From the NCBI RefSeq assembly GCF_012033695.1, contig NZ_JAAVJI010000015.1:60605-124604 (forward strand): a DNA stretch of 64,000 nucleotides, given 5' to 3'. Both the position numbers and the translations under genes were made by a program. Under the pieces are notes generated by a model. That model was not told the origin of the DNA. It worked only from the letters and a program-made list of their open reading frames with translations, and ran no database searches. Positions 17,818-26,724 of the stretch are shown here, in pieces. The stretch comes from Pseudomonas quercus (GTDB lineage Bacteria; Pseudomonadota; Gammaproteobacteria; Pseudomonadales; Pseudomonadaceae). Position 1 is the first letter of the stretch, and each line of letters opens with the position of its first letter.

Positions 17818-18669
17818 ATGAGCTCTACGCTGCACTCGACCCGGCTGCCTTGCGGCAACCGGGTTCTTGATTTATCCCAGACCCATGTCATGGGTATCCT
17901 GAACGTCACGCCAGACTCGTTTTCGGACGGGGGCCGCTTCAATGGGCGGGACCGCGCCATTCAGCGCGCACGTGAAATGGTCGAGGCGGGCGCCGCGCTT
18001 ATAGACGTAGGGGGGGAGTCCACTCGCCCTGGCGCTTCTCCCGTGTCTGTCCAGGAAGAGCTCGATCGGGTATGTCCTGTGGTAGAAGCCATTGTGGCCG
18101 AGCTGGATGTGATCGTGTCGGTGGACACTTCTACCCCTGAGGTCATCACGCAGGCCGCACAGCTGGGCATGGGGCTGGTCAACGACGTACGTGCGTTGCG
18201 TCGCCCTGACGCCCTGGAGGCGGCCGCTGGCACCCAGGCTGCGGTATGCCTGATGCATATGAGAGGCGAGCCTGGGGACATGCAGAATGCGCCTGCCTAT
18301 ACGGACCTGGTCGGTGAAGTTGTCGATTTTCTCGCCGATCGACTGCTGGCCTGTCAGAATGTGGGCATAGACGCGTCCCGGGTTGTGCTAGACCCAGGCT
18401 TTGGCTTTGCCAAAACCCACGCCCACAACCTTAGCCTGTTCAAAGCGCTTGATCGCCTAGGCACGCTTGGCCGGCCATTGCTGGTAGGGGTGTCTCGCAA
18501 AAGCATCGTTGGCCAGGCGCTGGGCAAACCCATTGAAGGCCGATTGTTTGGCAGCCTTGCGCTGGCTGCCTTGGCCATGGTCAAGGGGGCGAAAATTCTC
18601 CGTGTGCATGACGTGGCGGAAACACTGGACGTGGTGCGCATGATCGCAGCGGTCAACGCAGCGAAATAA
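17818..18669 (+). CDS. folP: Dihydropteroate synthase
   Basis: 283 residues. Conserved TIM-barrel loops are all present: MGILNVTPDSFSDGG, DVGGESTRPGAS, VSVDTSTPEV, VLDPGFGFAKTHAHN and VGVSRKS. It condenses 6-hydroxymethyl-dihydropterin diphosphate with p-aminobenzoate, the sulfonamide target step of folate synthesis. It follows ftsH by 8 bases and precedes glmM by 17 bases, the classical ftsH-folP-glmM order. The other pterin gene, folK, lies at 39.2 kb in this window. Confidence 0.98.
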   Translation: MSSTLHSTRLPCGNRVLDLSQTHVMGILNVTPDSFSDGGRFNGRDRAIQRAREMVEAGAALIDVGGESTRPGASPVSVQEELDRVCPVVEAIVAELDVIVSVDTSTPEVITQAAQLGMGLVNDVRALRRPDALEAAAGTQAAVCLMHMRGEPGDMQNAPAYTDLVGEVVDFLADRLLACQNVGIDASRVVLDPGFGFAKTHAHNLSLFKALDRLGTLGRPLLVGVSRKSIVGQALGKPIEGRLFGSLALAALAMVKGAKILRVHDVAETLDVVRMIAAVNAAK

Positions 18670-18686
18670 GAACGAACGGAGCACGT

Positions 18687-20027
18687 ATGAGCAAAAAGTT
18701 TTTTGGCACCGACGGCATTCGTGGCCGGGTCGGCCAGTACCCCATTACGCCAGACTTCATGCTCAAGTTAGGCTGGGCTGCTGGCATGGCATTCCGCAAG
18801 CTGGGTGCCTGCCGCGTACTGGTAGGCAAAGACACACGCATTTCCGGTTATATGTTCGAGTCGGCACTGGAGGCAGGCCTGTCGGCTGCAGGTGCGGATG
18901 TGATGCTGCTAGGGCCTATGCCTACACCTGCTATCGCATACCTCACGCGTACCTTTCATGCCGAAGCGGGCATCGTAATCAGCGCTTCTCATAATCCCCA
19001 TCACGATAACGGCATCAAGTTCTTCTCCGGGCAAGGTACCAAACTGCCCGATGACATCGAACTGATGATCGAGGAGTTGATGGAGCAGCCCATGACTGTG
19101 GCCGAGTCTGGCAACCTGGGCAAGGTATCGCGCATCAACGACGCGGCGGGGCGTTATATCGAGTTCTGCAAGAGCAGCGTGCCCAGCAGCACAGACTTCG
19201 CTGGGCTCAAGCTGGTAGTGGATTGCGCCCATGGCGCTACCTACAAGGTGGCGCCTAACGTATTCCGGGAGCTTGGCGCGCAGGTCACCGTTATCTCGGC
19301 GCAACCCGACGGCCTCAACATCAACGAGAACTGCGGCTCTACGCACATGGAAGCCCTCCAGGCTGCGGTACTGCTCGGGCACGCGGACATGGGCATTGCC
19401 TTCGATGGAGACGGAGACCGGGTGCTGATGGTCGACCATACCGGTGCCATCGTGGACGGAGACGAGCTGCTGTTCATCATCGCGCGGGACCTCAAGGCGC
19501 GCGGGCGGCTGGAAGGCGGCGTGGTCGGTACCTTGATGAGTAACCTGGGGCTAGAGCTGGCCTTGCAGGACCAGCACATTCCATTCACGCGAGCGAGAGT
19601 GGGCGACCGCTATGTGATCGCAGAGATGGCAGAGCGTGGCTGGCCACTGGGTGGTGAAAACTCCGGCCATATCGTGTGCTCCCAGCACACCACCACGGGG
19701 GACGCGATCATCGCTTCCCTGCAGGTTTTACTGGCACTCAAGCGCCGAGGCGAAACCCTTTCCCAAGCACGTCACGGGTTGCGTAAGTGCCCTCAGGTGC
19801 TGATCAATGTGCGCTACGCCGGCAGCGACCAGGACCCAGTAGGCCACCCTTCTGTTGAGCAGGCGTGCGAGCGTGTCACCCAGGCCATGGCCGGGCGGGG
19901 CAGGGTACTGTTGCGCAAATCCGGGACCGAGCCTTTGGTGCGGGTCATGGTTGAGGGCGACGAAGAGGCGCAGGTACGGCGGTATGCAGAAGAGCTGGCC
20001 GGGGTTGTGGCAGAAGTTTGTGCATAA
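18687..20027 (+). CDS. glmM: Phosphoglucosamine mutase
   Basis: 446 residues starting MSKKFFGTDGIRGRVGQYPI. The phosphoserine is S101 in VISASHNPHHDNG; the metal-binding loop is AFDGDGDRVLMVD; the sugar-binding loop is GGENSGH; the phosphate-binding loop is RKSGTEPLVRVM. It converts glucosamine-6-phosphate to glucosamine-1-phosphate for UDP-GlcNAc, peptidoglycan and LPS. It is probably in one transcript with ftsH-folP and tpiA-secG. Confidence 0.98.
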   Translation: MSKKFFGTDGIRGRVGQYPITPDFMLKLGWAAGMAFRKLGACRVLVGKDTRISGYMFESALEAGLSAAGADVMLLGPMPTPAIAYLTRTFHAEAGIVISASHNPHHDNGIKFFSGQGTKLPDDIELMIEELMEQPMTVAESGNLGKVSRINDAAGRYIEFCKSSVPSSTDFAGLKLVVDCAHGATYKVAPNVFRELGAQVTVISAQPDGLNINENCGSTHMEALQAAVLLGHADMGIAFDGDGDRVLMVDHTGAIVDGDELLFIIARDLKARGRLEGGVVGTLMSNLGLELALQDQHIPFTRARVGDRYVIAEMAERGWPLGGENSGHIVCSQHTTTGDAIIASLQVLLALKRRGETLSQARHGLRKCPQVLINVRYAGSDQDPVGHPSVEQACERVTQAMAGRGRVLLRKSGTEPLVRVMVEGDEEAQVRRYAEELAGVVAEVCA

Positions 20028-20101
20028 TGCGGTGTTGAAGGCTTGCCACTCGCGGTTGTTCTGGGTAACATCTGCGCCCACTTTGACCGACGGAGTAAAG
20101 C

Positions 20102-20857
20102 ATGCGTCGCTTGATGGTAGCTGGTAACTGGAAAATGAACGGTACCCGCGCCAGCGTGGCGGAGCTGCTCAAGGGGTTGAAAAGTCAGGAGTTTTCAGCG
20201 ACAGTAGAGGTCGCGATTTTCCCGACGTTCCTCCATGTGAACGAAGCGGTTGAAGCGCTGCAGGGTACCTCTGTAAAGGTAGGTGCGCAGAACCTCGCAA
20301 CACAGTCCGGGCCTGGTGCTCTGACAGGTGAGGTTTCAGCCAGCCAGCTGACGGACGCCGGTTGCACCCTTGTGCTGATCGGGCACTCGGAACGCAGGCA
20401 GCTCCTCGGCGAAGCAGAAAGTGTGCTGGTGGAGAAGTTCAAGGCGGCACAGGAAGCAGGGCTGGTTCCCGTACTCTGTGTCGGCGAAACACTGGCAGAG
20501 CGTGAGGCCGACCAAACATTCGATGTGGTAGGCGCCCAGCTCGACAGCATCATGGATTCGCTCGGTGTGGAAGTATTCTCCCGTGCTGTCATCGCTTATG
20601 AGCCTGTTTGGGCCATTGGCACAGGTTTGACGGCAACGCCAGAACAGGCTCAGGACGTGCATCACGCCATCCGGGCCAGGCTGGCAGCCAGGAATGCCGA
20701 AGTCGCACAAGGCGTGCGGCTTTTGTACGGCGGCAGCGTAAAGGCGGCCAACGCGGCTGAGCTGTTCCGCATGCCGGATATCGACGGGGGGCTGATTGGT
20801 GGTGCTTCCCTGAATGCAGATGAGTTCGGTGCGATCTGTCGCGCCGCGGGAAACTGA
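20102..20857 (+). CDS. tpiA: Triosephosphate isomerase
   Basis: 251 residues. Catalytic residues are K11 in AGNWKMNG, the His in LIGHSERRQLLGE and the Glu in AYEPVWAIGTG. The phosphate loop YGGSVKAANA is near the C-terminus. It interconverts dihydroxyacetone phosphate and glyceraldehyde-3-phosphate. The start has GGAG about 10 bases upstream. It is 4 bases from secG, suggesting a shared transcript. Confidence 0.98.
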   Translation: MRRLMVAGNWKMNGTRASVAELLKGLKSQEFSATVEVAIFPTFLHVNEAVEALQGTSVKVGAQNLATQSGPGALTGEVSASQLTDAGCTLVLIGHSERRQLLGEAESVLVEKFKAAQEAGLVPVLCVGETLAEREADQTFDVVGAQLDSIMDSLGVEVFSRAVIAYEPVWAIGTGLTATPEQAQDVHHAIRARLAARNAEVAQGVRLLYGGSVKAANAAELFRMPDIDGGLIGGASLNADEFGAICRAAGN

Positions 20858-20861
20858 CAAC

Positions 20862-21245
20862 ATGCTGGAAAATGTCGTTGTAGTGTTTCATCTGTTGGGT
20901 GCACTGGGTGTAGTCGTGCTCGTGCTATTGCAACAGGGGAAAGGTGCAGAAGCAGGCGCATCTTTCGGCGCAGGTGCTTCAAATACTGTGTTCGGAAGCC
21001 AAGGTTCCTCTACCTTTCTAAGCAAGTTTACTGGTATACTCGCGGCATGTTTCTTCATTACCAGCTTGGGTTTAGGGTTCTTTGCTAAAGAAAAAGCTCA
21101 CCAGTTGAGCCAAGCAGGCCTCCCGGATCCAGCAGTAATTGAAGCGCCGAAGCAGAAGCCGGCAACAGATGATGTTCCGGTGCTCCAAGAGCAAAAAAGC
21201 GGTTCGAACACTACTGATGTTCCTCCGGCTCAAGAGCAGAAGTAA
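20862..21245 (+). CDS. secG: Preprotein translocase subunit SecG
   Basis: 127 residues from the ATG at 20862. Two membrane helices (about 3-22 and 52-72) flank the conserved cytoplasmic loop LLQQGKGAEAGASFGAGAS, then NTVFGSQGSSTFLSK. SecG assists SecYEG by topology changes during export. The tail after residue 80 is hydrophilic and holds two related segments (DVPVLQEQK and DVPPAQEQK), a small internal duplication that is probably neutral. It is followed at once by tRNA-Leu, as in other pseudomonads. Confidence 0.96.
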   Translation: MLENVVVVFHLLGALGVVVLVLLQQGKGAEAGASFGAGASNTVFGSQGSSTFLSKFTGILAACFFITSLGLGFFAKEKAHQLSQAGLPDPAVIEAPKQKPATDDVPVLQEQKSGSNTTDVPPAQEQK

Positions 21246-21261
21246 CGGATTTAAAAGTTTT

Positions 21262-21347
21262 GCCGAGGTGGTGGAATTGGTAGACACGCAACCTTGAGGT
21301 GGTTGTGCCCATAGGGTGTAGGGGTTCGAGTCCCCTTCTCGGTACCA
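21262..21347 (+). tRNA. tRNA-Leu(GAG)
   Basis: 86 bases including the encoded CCA. The acceptor arm GCCGAGG pairs with the 3' side CTCGGT with a G-T pair. The anticodon stem CAACC/GGTTG encloses loop TTGAGGT, giving anticodon GAG at 21296-21298 (codons CUC/CUU). The long variable arm (CCCATAGGGTG) is typical of class II tRNA-Leu. The T-loop GGTTCGAGTCC is intact. Confidence 0.97.
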
Positions 21348-21357
21348 TATACAAGAG

Positions 21358-21382
21358 GCCCGCATTTTGCGGGCTTTCTTGT
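21358..21382 (+). terminator. Terminator after tRNA-Leu
   Basis: GCCCGCA and TGCGGGC with a T-rich tail (TTTCTTGTT). Confidence 0.8.
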
Positions 21383-21396
21383 TCCAGAGCTGTTGA

Positions 21397-21425
21397 TTGA
21401 CCGTTCGAAGCTGAGCCCGTATACT
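21397..21425 (+). promoter_or_regulatory. Sigma-70 promoter of the initiator tRNA / rimP-nusA-infB operon
   Basis: TTGACC (21397-21402), 17-base spacer, TATACT (21420-21425), followed by a G/C discriminator (TTGCGGCC). It lies 16 bases upstream of the tRNA-fMet 5' end. Confidence 0.75.
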
Positions 21426-21441
21426 TTGCGGCCAGTTATGT

Positions 21442-21518
<77 letters not shown>

Positions 21519-21528
21519 GTTTCAGCGG

Positions 21529-21551
21529 AGCCCCTGTTCAGGGGCTTTTTG
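21529..21551 (+). terminator. Terminator between tRNA-fMet and rimP
   Basis: AGCCCCT (21529-21535) and AGGGGCT (21540-21546) with TTTTT. In E. coli a similar partial terminator separates metY from rimP and allows read-through. Confidence 0.85.
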
Positions 21552-21647
21552 TTAGCTGATCAGCACATGCGTCGCGTTCTTGCGGCGTTTCCAGTGTGGG
21601 CGTTTCGCCCATTTTTTTATTTTAAAAGCATGCACGAGGGGGTTCAG

Positions 21648-22106
21648 GTGTCGAGCAAGCTAGAACAGTTGCAGGCCTTGCTGGCCCCGGTGGTCGAGGC
21701 GCTTGGCTACCAATGCTGGGGTATCGAATACATTTCCCAGGGCCGTCACTCACTGCTACGTATTTTTATCGATAAGGAAGGCGGCGTCCTCGTTGAAGAC
21801 TGCGAGTCTGTCAGCCGTCAGGTCAGTGGGGTTCTGGATGTAGAAGACCCCATCGCTGTCGAATACACGCTTGAAGTGTCCTCTCCAGGCATGGATCGCC
21901 CGTTGTTTACGCTGGAGCAGTTTGCTGCCCATGCAGGCGATCAGGTAAAGATCAAGTTGCGTACCGCCTTCGAAGGCCGTCGCAATTTCCAGGGCCTGCT
22001 TCGCGGTGTGGAAGAACAGGATGTGGTGGTCCAGGTCGATGACCATGAATTCTTGTTGCCGATCGATGACATCGATAAAGCAAACATTATTCCCAGTTTT
22101 GACTGA
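21648..22106 (+). CDS. rimP: Ribosome maturation factor RimP
   Basis: 152 residues from a GTG at 21648 with GAGGGGG 5-6 bases upstream; an ATG at 21630 is possible but has no ribosome site, and the family begins (M/V)SSKLEQL. The N-terminal alpha/beta domain contains YQCWGIEYISQGRHSLLRIF, and the C-terminal SH3-like domain FEGRRNFQGLLRGVEE. It assists 30S assembly. It is the first gene of rimP-nusA-infB-rbfA-truB-rpsO-pnp; a perfect hairpin separates it from nusA. Confidence 0.95.
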   Translation: MSSKLEQLQALLAPVVEALGYQCWGIEYISQGRHSLLRIFIDKEGGVLVEDCESVSRQVSGVLDVEDPIAVEYTLEVSSPGMDRPLFTLEQFAAHAGDQVKIKLRTAFEGRRNFQGLLRGVEEQDVVVQVDDHEFLLPIDDIDKANIIPSFD

Positions 22107-22114
22107 GACGTTTC

Positions 22115-22138
22115 GGGTTGCGCGCATTCGCGCAACCC
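22115..22138 (+). other. Perfect 10-bp hairpin between rimP and nusA
   Basis: GGGTTGCGCG (22115-22124), loop CATT, CGCGCAACCC (22129-22138). No T-run follows, so it is not an ordinary terminator. It lies 28 bases before the nusA start, where it could act in RNase processing or NusA-sensitive pausing. Confidence 0.6.
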
Positions 22139-22165
22139 AAAGGCTTGCGAAAGGCGAGGCGTACG

Positions 22166-23647
22166 ATGAGTAAAGAAGTACTGCTGGTTGTTGAATCGGT
22201 ATCCAATGAAAAAGGCGTACCGGCCGGAGTCATATTTGAAGCATTGGAAATCGCCCTGGCGACTGCTACCAAAAAGCGGTTCGAGGACGAAGTAGACCTG
22301 CGCGTTGAAATCAACCGTCACACAGGCAGCTACGAAACCTTCCGGCGCTGGGCTGTTGTCGAAGATGAAAACTTTGACGACCCGGCCATCCAGCTGGCAG
22401 TCGACCAGGCACAGGCTCGCAAGCCGGACTCGGTCGCTGGCGACATCATCGAAGAAAAGATCGATTCGATCGAATTCGGCCGTATTGCCGCGCAAACCGC
22501 CAAGCAGGTTATCGTGCAGAAAGTGCGCGAGGCCGAGCGTGCCCAAGTGGTCGATGCCTACCGTGAACGGGTAGGCGAGATCATCTCCGGCACCGTCAAA
22601 AAGGTTACCCGCGACAACGTGATCGTGGACCTGGGCAACAATGCCGAAGCTTTGCTGGCCCGTGAAGACATCATCTCGCGGGAAACCTTCCGGGTAGGTG
22701 TGCGCCTGCGTGCGCTGCTCAAGGAAATCCGCAGTGAAAACCGCGGCCCGCAACTGATTCTGTCCCGTACGGCGCCGGAAATGCTCATCGAGCTGTTCCG
22801 CATCGAAGTGCCGGAAATCGCAGAAGGCCTGATCGAAGTCATGGCAGCCTCTCGCGATCCAGGCTCTCGTGCAAAAATTGCCGTTCGCTCCAAAGACAAA
22901 CGCATCGACCCTCAGGGCGCCTGCATCGGTATGCGCGGTTCTCGCGTACAGGCCGTATCTGGCGAGCTGGGTGGCGAGCGTGTCGACATCGTCCTGTGGG
23001 ACGACAACCCTGCACAGTTCGTCATCAATGCCATGTCGCCTGCTGAAGTAGCGGCGATCATCGTTGATGAAGACGCGCATGCCATGGATATCGCCGTGGG
23101 TGCTGACAACCTTGCCCAGGCCATCGGCCGCGGCGGGCAGAACGTTCGCCTTGCCAGTCAACTGACCGGCTGGACGCTCAATGTCATGACCGAGTCCGAT
23201 ATCCAGGCAAAACAACAGGCCGAAACCGGCGACATCCTGCGCAATTTCGTCGAGCAACTGGAAGTTGACGAGGAGCTTGCCCAGGTATTGGTGGACGAAG
23301 GTTTCACCAGCCTGGAAGAAATCGCCTACGTGCCTTTGGAAGAAATGCTCAACATCGATGGGTTCGATGAGGAGATCGTCAATGAGCTTCGTGCTCGGGC
23401 CAAGGATCGCCTGTTGACTGCAGCCATCGCTTCCGAAGAGAAGCTGGCGGACGCCCAACCGGCGGACGACCTGCTTTCCCTGGAAGGCATGGACGCAGAC
23501 CTAGCGAAGGAATTGGCGGTACGCGGCGTAATCAACCGCGAAGACCTGGCCGAGCAGTCTATTGACGATTTGCTCGACATCGACGGCATCGACCAAGAGC
23601 GTGCCGGCAAGTTGATCATGGCCGCCCGAGCCCATTGGTTCGAGTAA
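22166..23647 (+). CDS. nusA: Transcription termination/antitermination factor NusA
   Basis: 493 residues starting MSKEVLLVVESVSNEKGVPA. The domain order is normal: RNAP-binding N-terminal domain (1-130), S1 domain (GEIISGTVKKVTRDNVIVDL), KH1 (GACIGMRGSRVQAVSGEL), KH2 (AIGRGGQNVRLASQLTGW) and two acidic helix-hairpin-helix repeats after residue 360 that contact alpha-CTD or NusG. It promotes pausing and termination, and rRNA antitermination via boxA leaders such as that at 63.8 kb. The gene order rimP-nusA-infB is universal in proteobacteria. Confidence 0.98.
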   Translation: MSKEVLLVVESVSNEKGVPAGVIFEALEIALATATKKRFEDEVDLRVEINRHTGSYETFRRWAVVEDENFDDPAIQLAVDQAQARKPDSVAGDIIEEKIDSIEFGRIAAQTAKQVIVQKVREAERAQVVDAYRERVGEIISGTVKKVTRDNVIVDLGNNAEALLAREDIISRETFRVGVRLRALLKEIRSENRGPQLILSRTAPEMLIELFRIEVPEIAEGLIEVMAASRDPGSRAKIAVRSKDKRIDPQGACIGMRGSRVQAVSGELGGERVDIVLWDDNPAQFVINAMSPAEVAAIIVDEDAHAMDIAVGADNLAQAIGRGGQNVRLASQLTGWTLNVMTESDIQAKQQAETGDILRNFVEQLEVDEELAQVLVDEGFTSLEEIAYVPLEEMLNIDGFDEEIVNELRARAKDRLLTAAIASEEKLADAQPADDLLSLEGMDADLAKELAVRGVINREDLAEQSIDDLLDIDGIDQERAGKLIMAARAHWFE

Positions 23648-23673
23648 CTGGCGCGGCCTGAGGAGAGAAGTGC

Positions 23674-26196
23674 ATGACGCAAGTCACGGTGAAAGAACTG
23701 GCCCAAGAGGTCGCCGCACCGGTGGAGCGCCTGTTGCAACAGATGCGTGAGGCGGGGCTACCACATACCGACGCCGGCCAGGTTGTGACCGATACCGAAA
23801 AACAAGCGCTGTTGGCGCACCTGAAAAGCAGTCACAAGGCAAAAGTGGAAGAACCCCGCAAAATTACCCTGCAGCGCAAGACTACCAGCACACTTCGTGT
23901 GGCTGGCAGCAAGACCATCAGTGTCGAGGTCCGCAAGAAGAAGACCTTCGTCAAGCAAAGCCCTGAAGAGATCGAGGCCGCACAGCGCCGCGAACTCGAA
24001 GAGCGCCGCGCGACTGAAAATGCCGCTCGCGATAAGCTGAACGACCAGGTTCGCCTGCGCGCCGAGGAAGAGGCCCGCAAGGCTGCGCCCGCGGCAAATG
24101 CCAGCCAGCCCGAGCCTGCCGCAGTGGCCGAGGCACCGGCTGCACGTGCTGCAGAGCCTGCGCCTGAGCGTGCGCCTCAACCGGCCATGGTTGCTGAAGT
24201 GCGCAAGCGCGACGACGCACGTCGCCCTGACAAACCCAAGGCAACCACCGCTGACGACGACCGCCGTGGCGGCGACCGCAAGAATCAGCCACACCGCGCA
24301 ACCGTCAAGGAAAAAGCGCCTACCCCGCGTGCCGCACCACGCACCACTGAGGAGGAAAGCGATGGCTTCCGCCGTGGTGGCCGTGGCAAGTCCAAGCTCA
24401 AGAAGCGCAACATGCATGGCTTCCAGAGCCCGACTGGCCCGTTGGTCCGTGATGTGGTGATTGGCGAGACCATCACCGTGTCCGATCTGGCGCAGCAGAT
24501 GTCCGTGAAGGGCGCTGAAGTCGTCAAGTTCATGTTCAAGCTGGGCACTCCGGTCACCATCAACCAGGTGCTGGACCAGGACACTGCGCAACTGATCGCC
24601 GAAGAGCTGGGCCACAAGGTCAAGCTCGTCAGCGACAACGCGCTGGAAGAGTCGCTGGCCGAGTCCTTGCGGTATGAAGGTGAAACGGTCGCTCGTGCAC
24701 CGGTTGTTACCGTCATGGGTCACGTTGACCACGGTAAAACCTCGCTGCTCGACTACATCCGTCGCGCCAAGGTGGCAGCTGGCGAAGCCGGCGGCATTAC
24801 CCAGCACATCGGTGCGTACCACGTTGAAACCGACCGTGGCATGGTTACCTTCCTCGACACCCCAGGTCACGCCGCGTTTACCGCCATGCGTGCCCGTGGT
24901 GCCAAGGCGACCGACATCGTCATCCTGGTGGTTGCAGCAGATGACGGCGTGATGCCGCAAACCATCGAAGCGGTCCAGCATGCCAAGGCGGCAGGCGTTC
25001 CTCTGGTTGTGGCGGTGAACAAGATCGACAAGCCGGGTGCTGACCTTGATCGCATCCGTAGCGAGCTGTCGGTGCAGGGCGTTACGTCCGAAGAGTGGGG
25101 GGGTGACACGCCCTTCGTTTCGGTCTCCGCGAAAATGGGTACCGGCGTTGACGAACTGCTCGAAGCGGTACTGCTTCAGGCCGAAGTGCTTGAGCTCAAG
25201 GCCAGCCCAGCTGCGCCAGGCCGCGGCGTTGTAGTTGAATCTCGCCTGGACAAGGGCCGTGGCCCCGTCGCGACCGTGCTGGTTCAGGACGGTACGCTGC
25301 GCCAGGGCGACATGGTACTGGTCGGCTCGAACTTCGGTCGTATCCGCGCCATGCTTGACGAGAACGGCAAGAACGTCAAAGAAGCCGGCCCATCCATCCC
25401 TGTCGAGATTCTTGGCCTGGATGGTACCCCGGACGCTGGCGACGAAATGAGCGTGCTGGCTGACGAGAAGAAGGCACGTGAAGTTGCCCTGTTCCGTCAA
25501 GGCAAGTTCCGCGAGGTCAAGCTCGCTCGTGCACATGCTGGCAAACTCGAGAACATCTTCGAGAGCATGGGCCAGGAAGAGAAGAAAACCCTCAACATCG
25601 TACTCAAGTCCGATGTGCGTGGTTCGCTCGAAGCCCTCCAAGGCGCCTTGGGTGGCCTGGGTAACGACGAAGTGCAGGTGCGTGTCGTGGCAGGCGGTGT
25701 GGGTGGTATCACGGAAAGTGACGCCAACCTGGCCCTGGCTTCCAACGCGGTCGTGTTCGGCTTCAACGTGCGTGCCGATGCCGGTGCTCGCAAGATCGTC
25801 GAGCAGGAAGGCCTGGACATGCGTTACTACAACGTGATCTACGACATCATCGAAGACGTCAAGAAGGCCCTCACCGGCATGCTTGGCAGCGATGTCCGCG
25901 AGAACATCCTGGGCATTGCCGAGGTGCGTGACGTGTTCCGCTCGCCGAAGTTTGGCGCGGTCGCTGGCTGCATGGTGCTTGAAGGTATCGTCCACCGTAA
26001 TCGCCCGATTCGCGTACTGCGCGAAGACGTGGTGATCTTCGAAGGCGAACTCGAATCGCTGCGCCGCTTCAAGGACGATATGTCCGAAGTGCGTGCAGGC
26101 ATGGAGTGCGGTATTGGCGTCAAGAGCTACAACGACGTCAAGGTCGGCGACAAGATCGAGGTCTTCGAGAAGGTCCAGGTCGCTCGTACCCTCTAA
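23674..26196 (+). CDS. infB: Translation initiation factor IF-2
   Basis: 840 residues. N-terminal IF2N domain (1-55), then a long charged Ala/Pro/Glu/Arg region (95-245). The GTPase domain has G1 GHVDHGKT near residue 349, G3 DTPGH, and G4 NKID. Domains II to IV end with the fMet-tRNA-binding C2 region. It brings fMet-tRNA to the 30S subunit and promotes 50S joining. ATG at 23674 is preceded by AGGAGAG. In-frame internal starts may give shorter forms as in E. coli, but I did not identify one with a strong ribosome site. Confidence 0.98.
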   Translation: MTQVTVKELAQEVAAPVERLLQQMREAGLPHTDAGQVVTDTEKQALLAHLKSSHKAKVEEPRKITLQRKTTSTLRVAGSKTISVEVRKKKTFVKQSPEEIEAAQRRELEERRATENAARDKLNDQVRLRAEEEARKAAPAANASQPEPAAVAEAPAARAAEPAPERAPQPAMVAEVRKRDDARRPDKPKATTADDDRRGGDRKNQPHRATVKEKAPTPRAAPRTTEEESDGFRRGGRGKSKLKKRNMHGFQSPTGPLVRDVVIGETITVSDLAQQMSVKGAEVVKFMFKLGTPVTINQVLDQDTAQLIAEELGHKVKLVSDNALEESLAESLRYEGETVARAPVVTVMGHVDHGKTSLLDYIRRAKVAAGEAGGITQHIGAYHVETDRGMVTFLDTPGHAAFTAMRARGAKATDIVILVVAADDGVMPQTIEAVQHAKAAGVPLVVAVNKIDKPGADLDRIRSELSVQGVTSEEWGGDTPFVSVSAKMGTGVDELLEAVLLQAEVLELKASPAAPGRGVVVESRLDKGRGPVATVLVQDGTLRQGDMVLVGSNFGRIRAMLDENGKNVKEAGPSIPVEILGLDGTPDAGDEMSVLADEKKAREVALFRQGKFREVKLARAHAGKLENIFESMGQEEKKTLNIVLKSDVRGSLEALQGALGGLGNDEVQVRVVAGGVGGITESDANLALASNAVVFGFNVRADAGARKIVEQEGLDMRYYNVIYDIIEDVKKALTGMLGSDVRENILGIAEVRDVFRSPKFGAVAGCMVLEGIVHRNRPIRVLREDVVIFEGELESLRRFKDDMSEVRAGMECGIGVKSYNDVKVGDKIEVFEKVQVARTL

Positions 26197-26228
26197 GCTG
26201 TTCAGGGCGTTTTGCGCGCCCTTCACGC

Positions 26229-26265
26229 AACGCCCGGTCCGGCCTACGCCGTGCCGGGCGTTTGC
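26229..26265 (+). terminator. Hairpin after infB (possible partial terminator)
   Basis: AACGCCCGG (26229-26237) and CCGGGCGTT (26254-26262) enclose an additional G/C-rich inner stem. Only three T residues follow, so read-through into rbfA is likely. Confidence 0.55.
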
Positions 26266-26313
26266 CGCTTTCAAGCTGCCTGCGGTGCGGGCGGTCGATA
26301 CAGGTAGTGTGCA

Positions 26314-26721
26314 ATGGCAAAAGAATACAGCCGTACCCAACGCATTGGTGACCAGATCCAGCGGGAGCTGGCGCAGTTGATTCGCCGCGAAGTGAAAGAC
26401 CCTCGTGTGGGCCTGGTAACCATCACGGCCGTGGACGTGACCCGCGATGTGGGCCATGCCAAGGTCTATATCACTGTGATGGGCGATGATGGTGGTGAGC
26501 AGGTCAAGCAAAGCGTCAAAGTGCTCAATGCGGCAGGCAGCTTCCTGCGTACCCAGTTGGGCCGTGAAATGAAGTTGCGCAGTGTGCCGCAGCTGCATTT
26601 CCACTATGACGAAAGCGTGGCGCGTGGCGCGCACCTGTCGGCACTGATCGAGCGTGCCGTTGCCGAGGACAGCCAGCATGAGCCGGCGACTCCGCAGCCC
26701 AAAAGCGCGGACGAGGACTGA
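26314..26721 (+). CDS. rbfA: 30S ribosome-binding factor RbfA
   Basis: 135 residues. The KH-like core runs from RTQRIGDQIQRELAQLIRRE to VPQLHFHYDES, followed by a flexible charged tail. It binds 16S rRNA helix 1 during late 30S maturation and is needed for growth in the cold in E. coli. Its stop is 3 bases before the truB start. Confidence 0.97.
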   Translation: MAKEYSRTQRIGDQIQRELAQLIRREVKDPRVGLVTITAVDVTRDVGHAKVYITVMGDDGGEQVKQSVKVLNAAGSFLRTQLGREMKLRSVPQLHFHYDESVARGAHLSALIERAVAEDSQHEPATPQPKSADED

Positions 26722-26724
26722 GCC

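Noticed and set aside
23758..26679. Long minus-strand frame opposite infB and rbfA
   Set aside because: Antisense shadow of strongly biased coding sequence; no ribosome site or domain.
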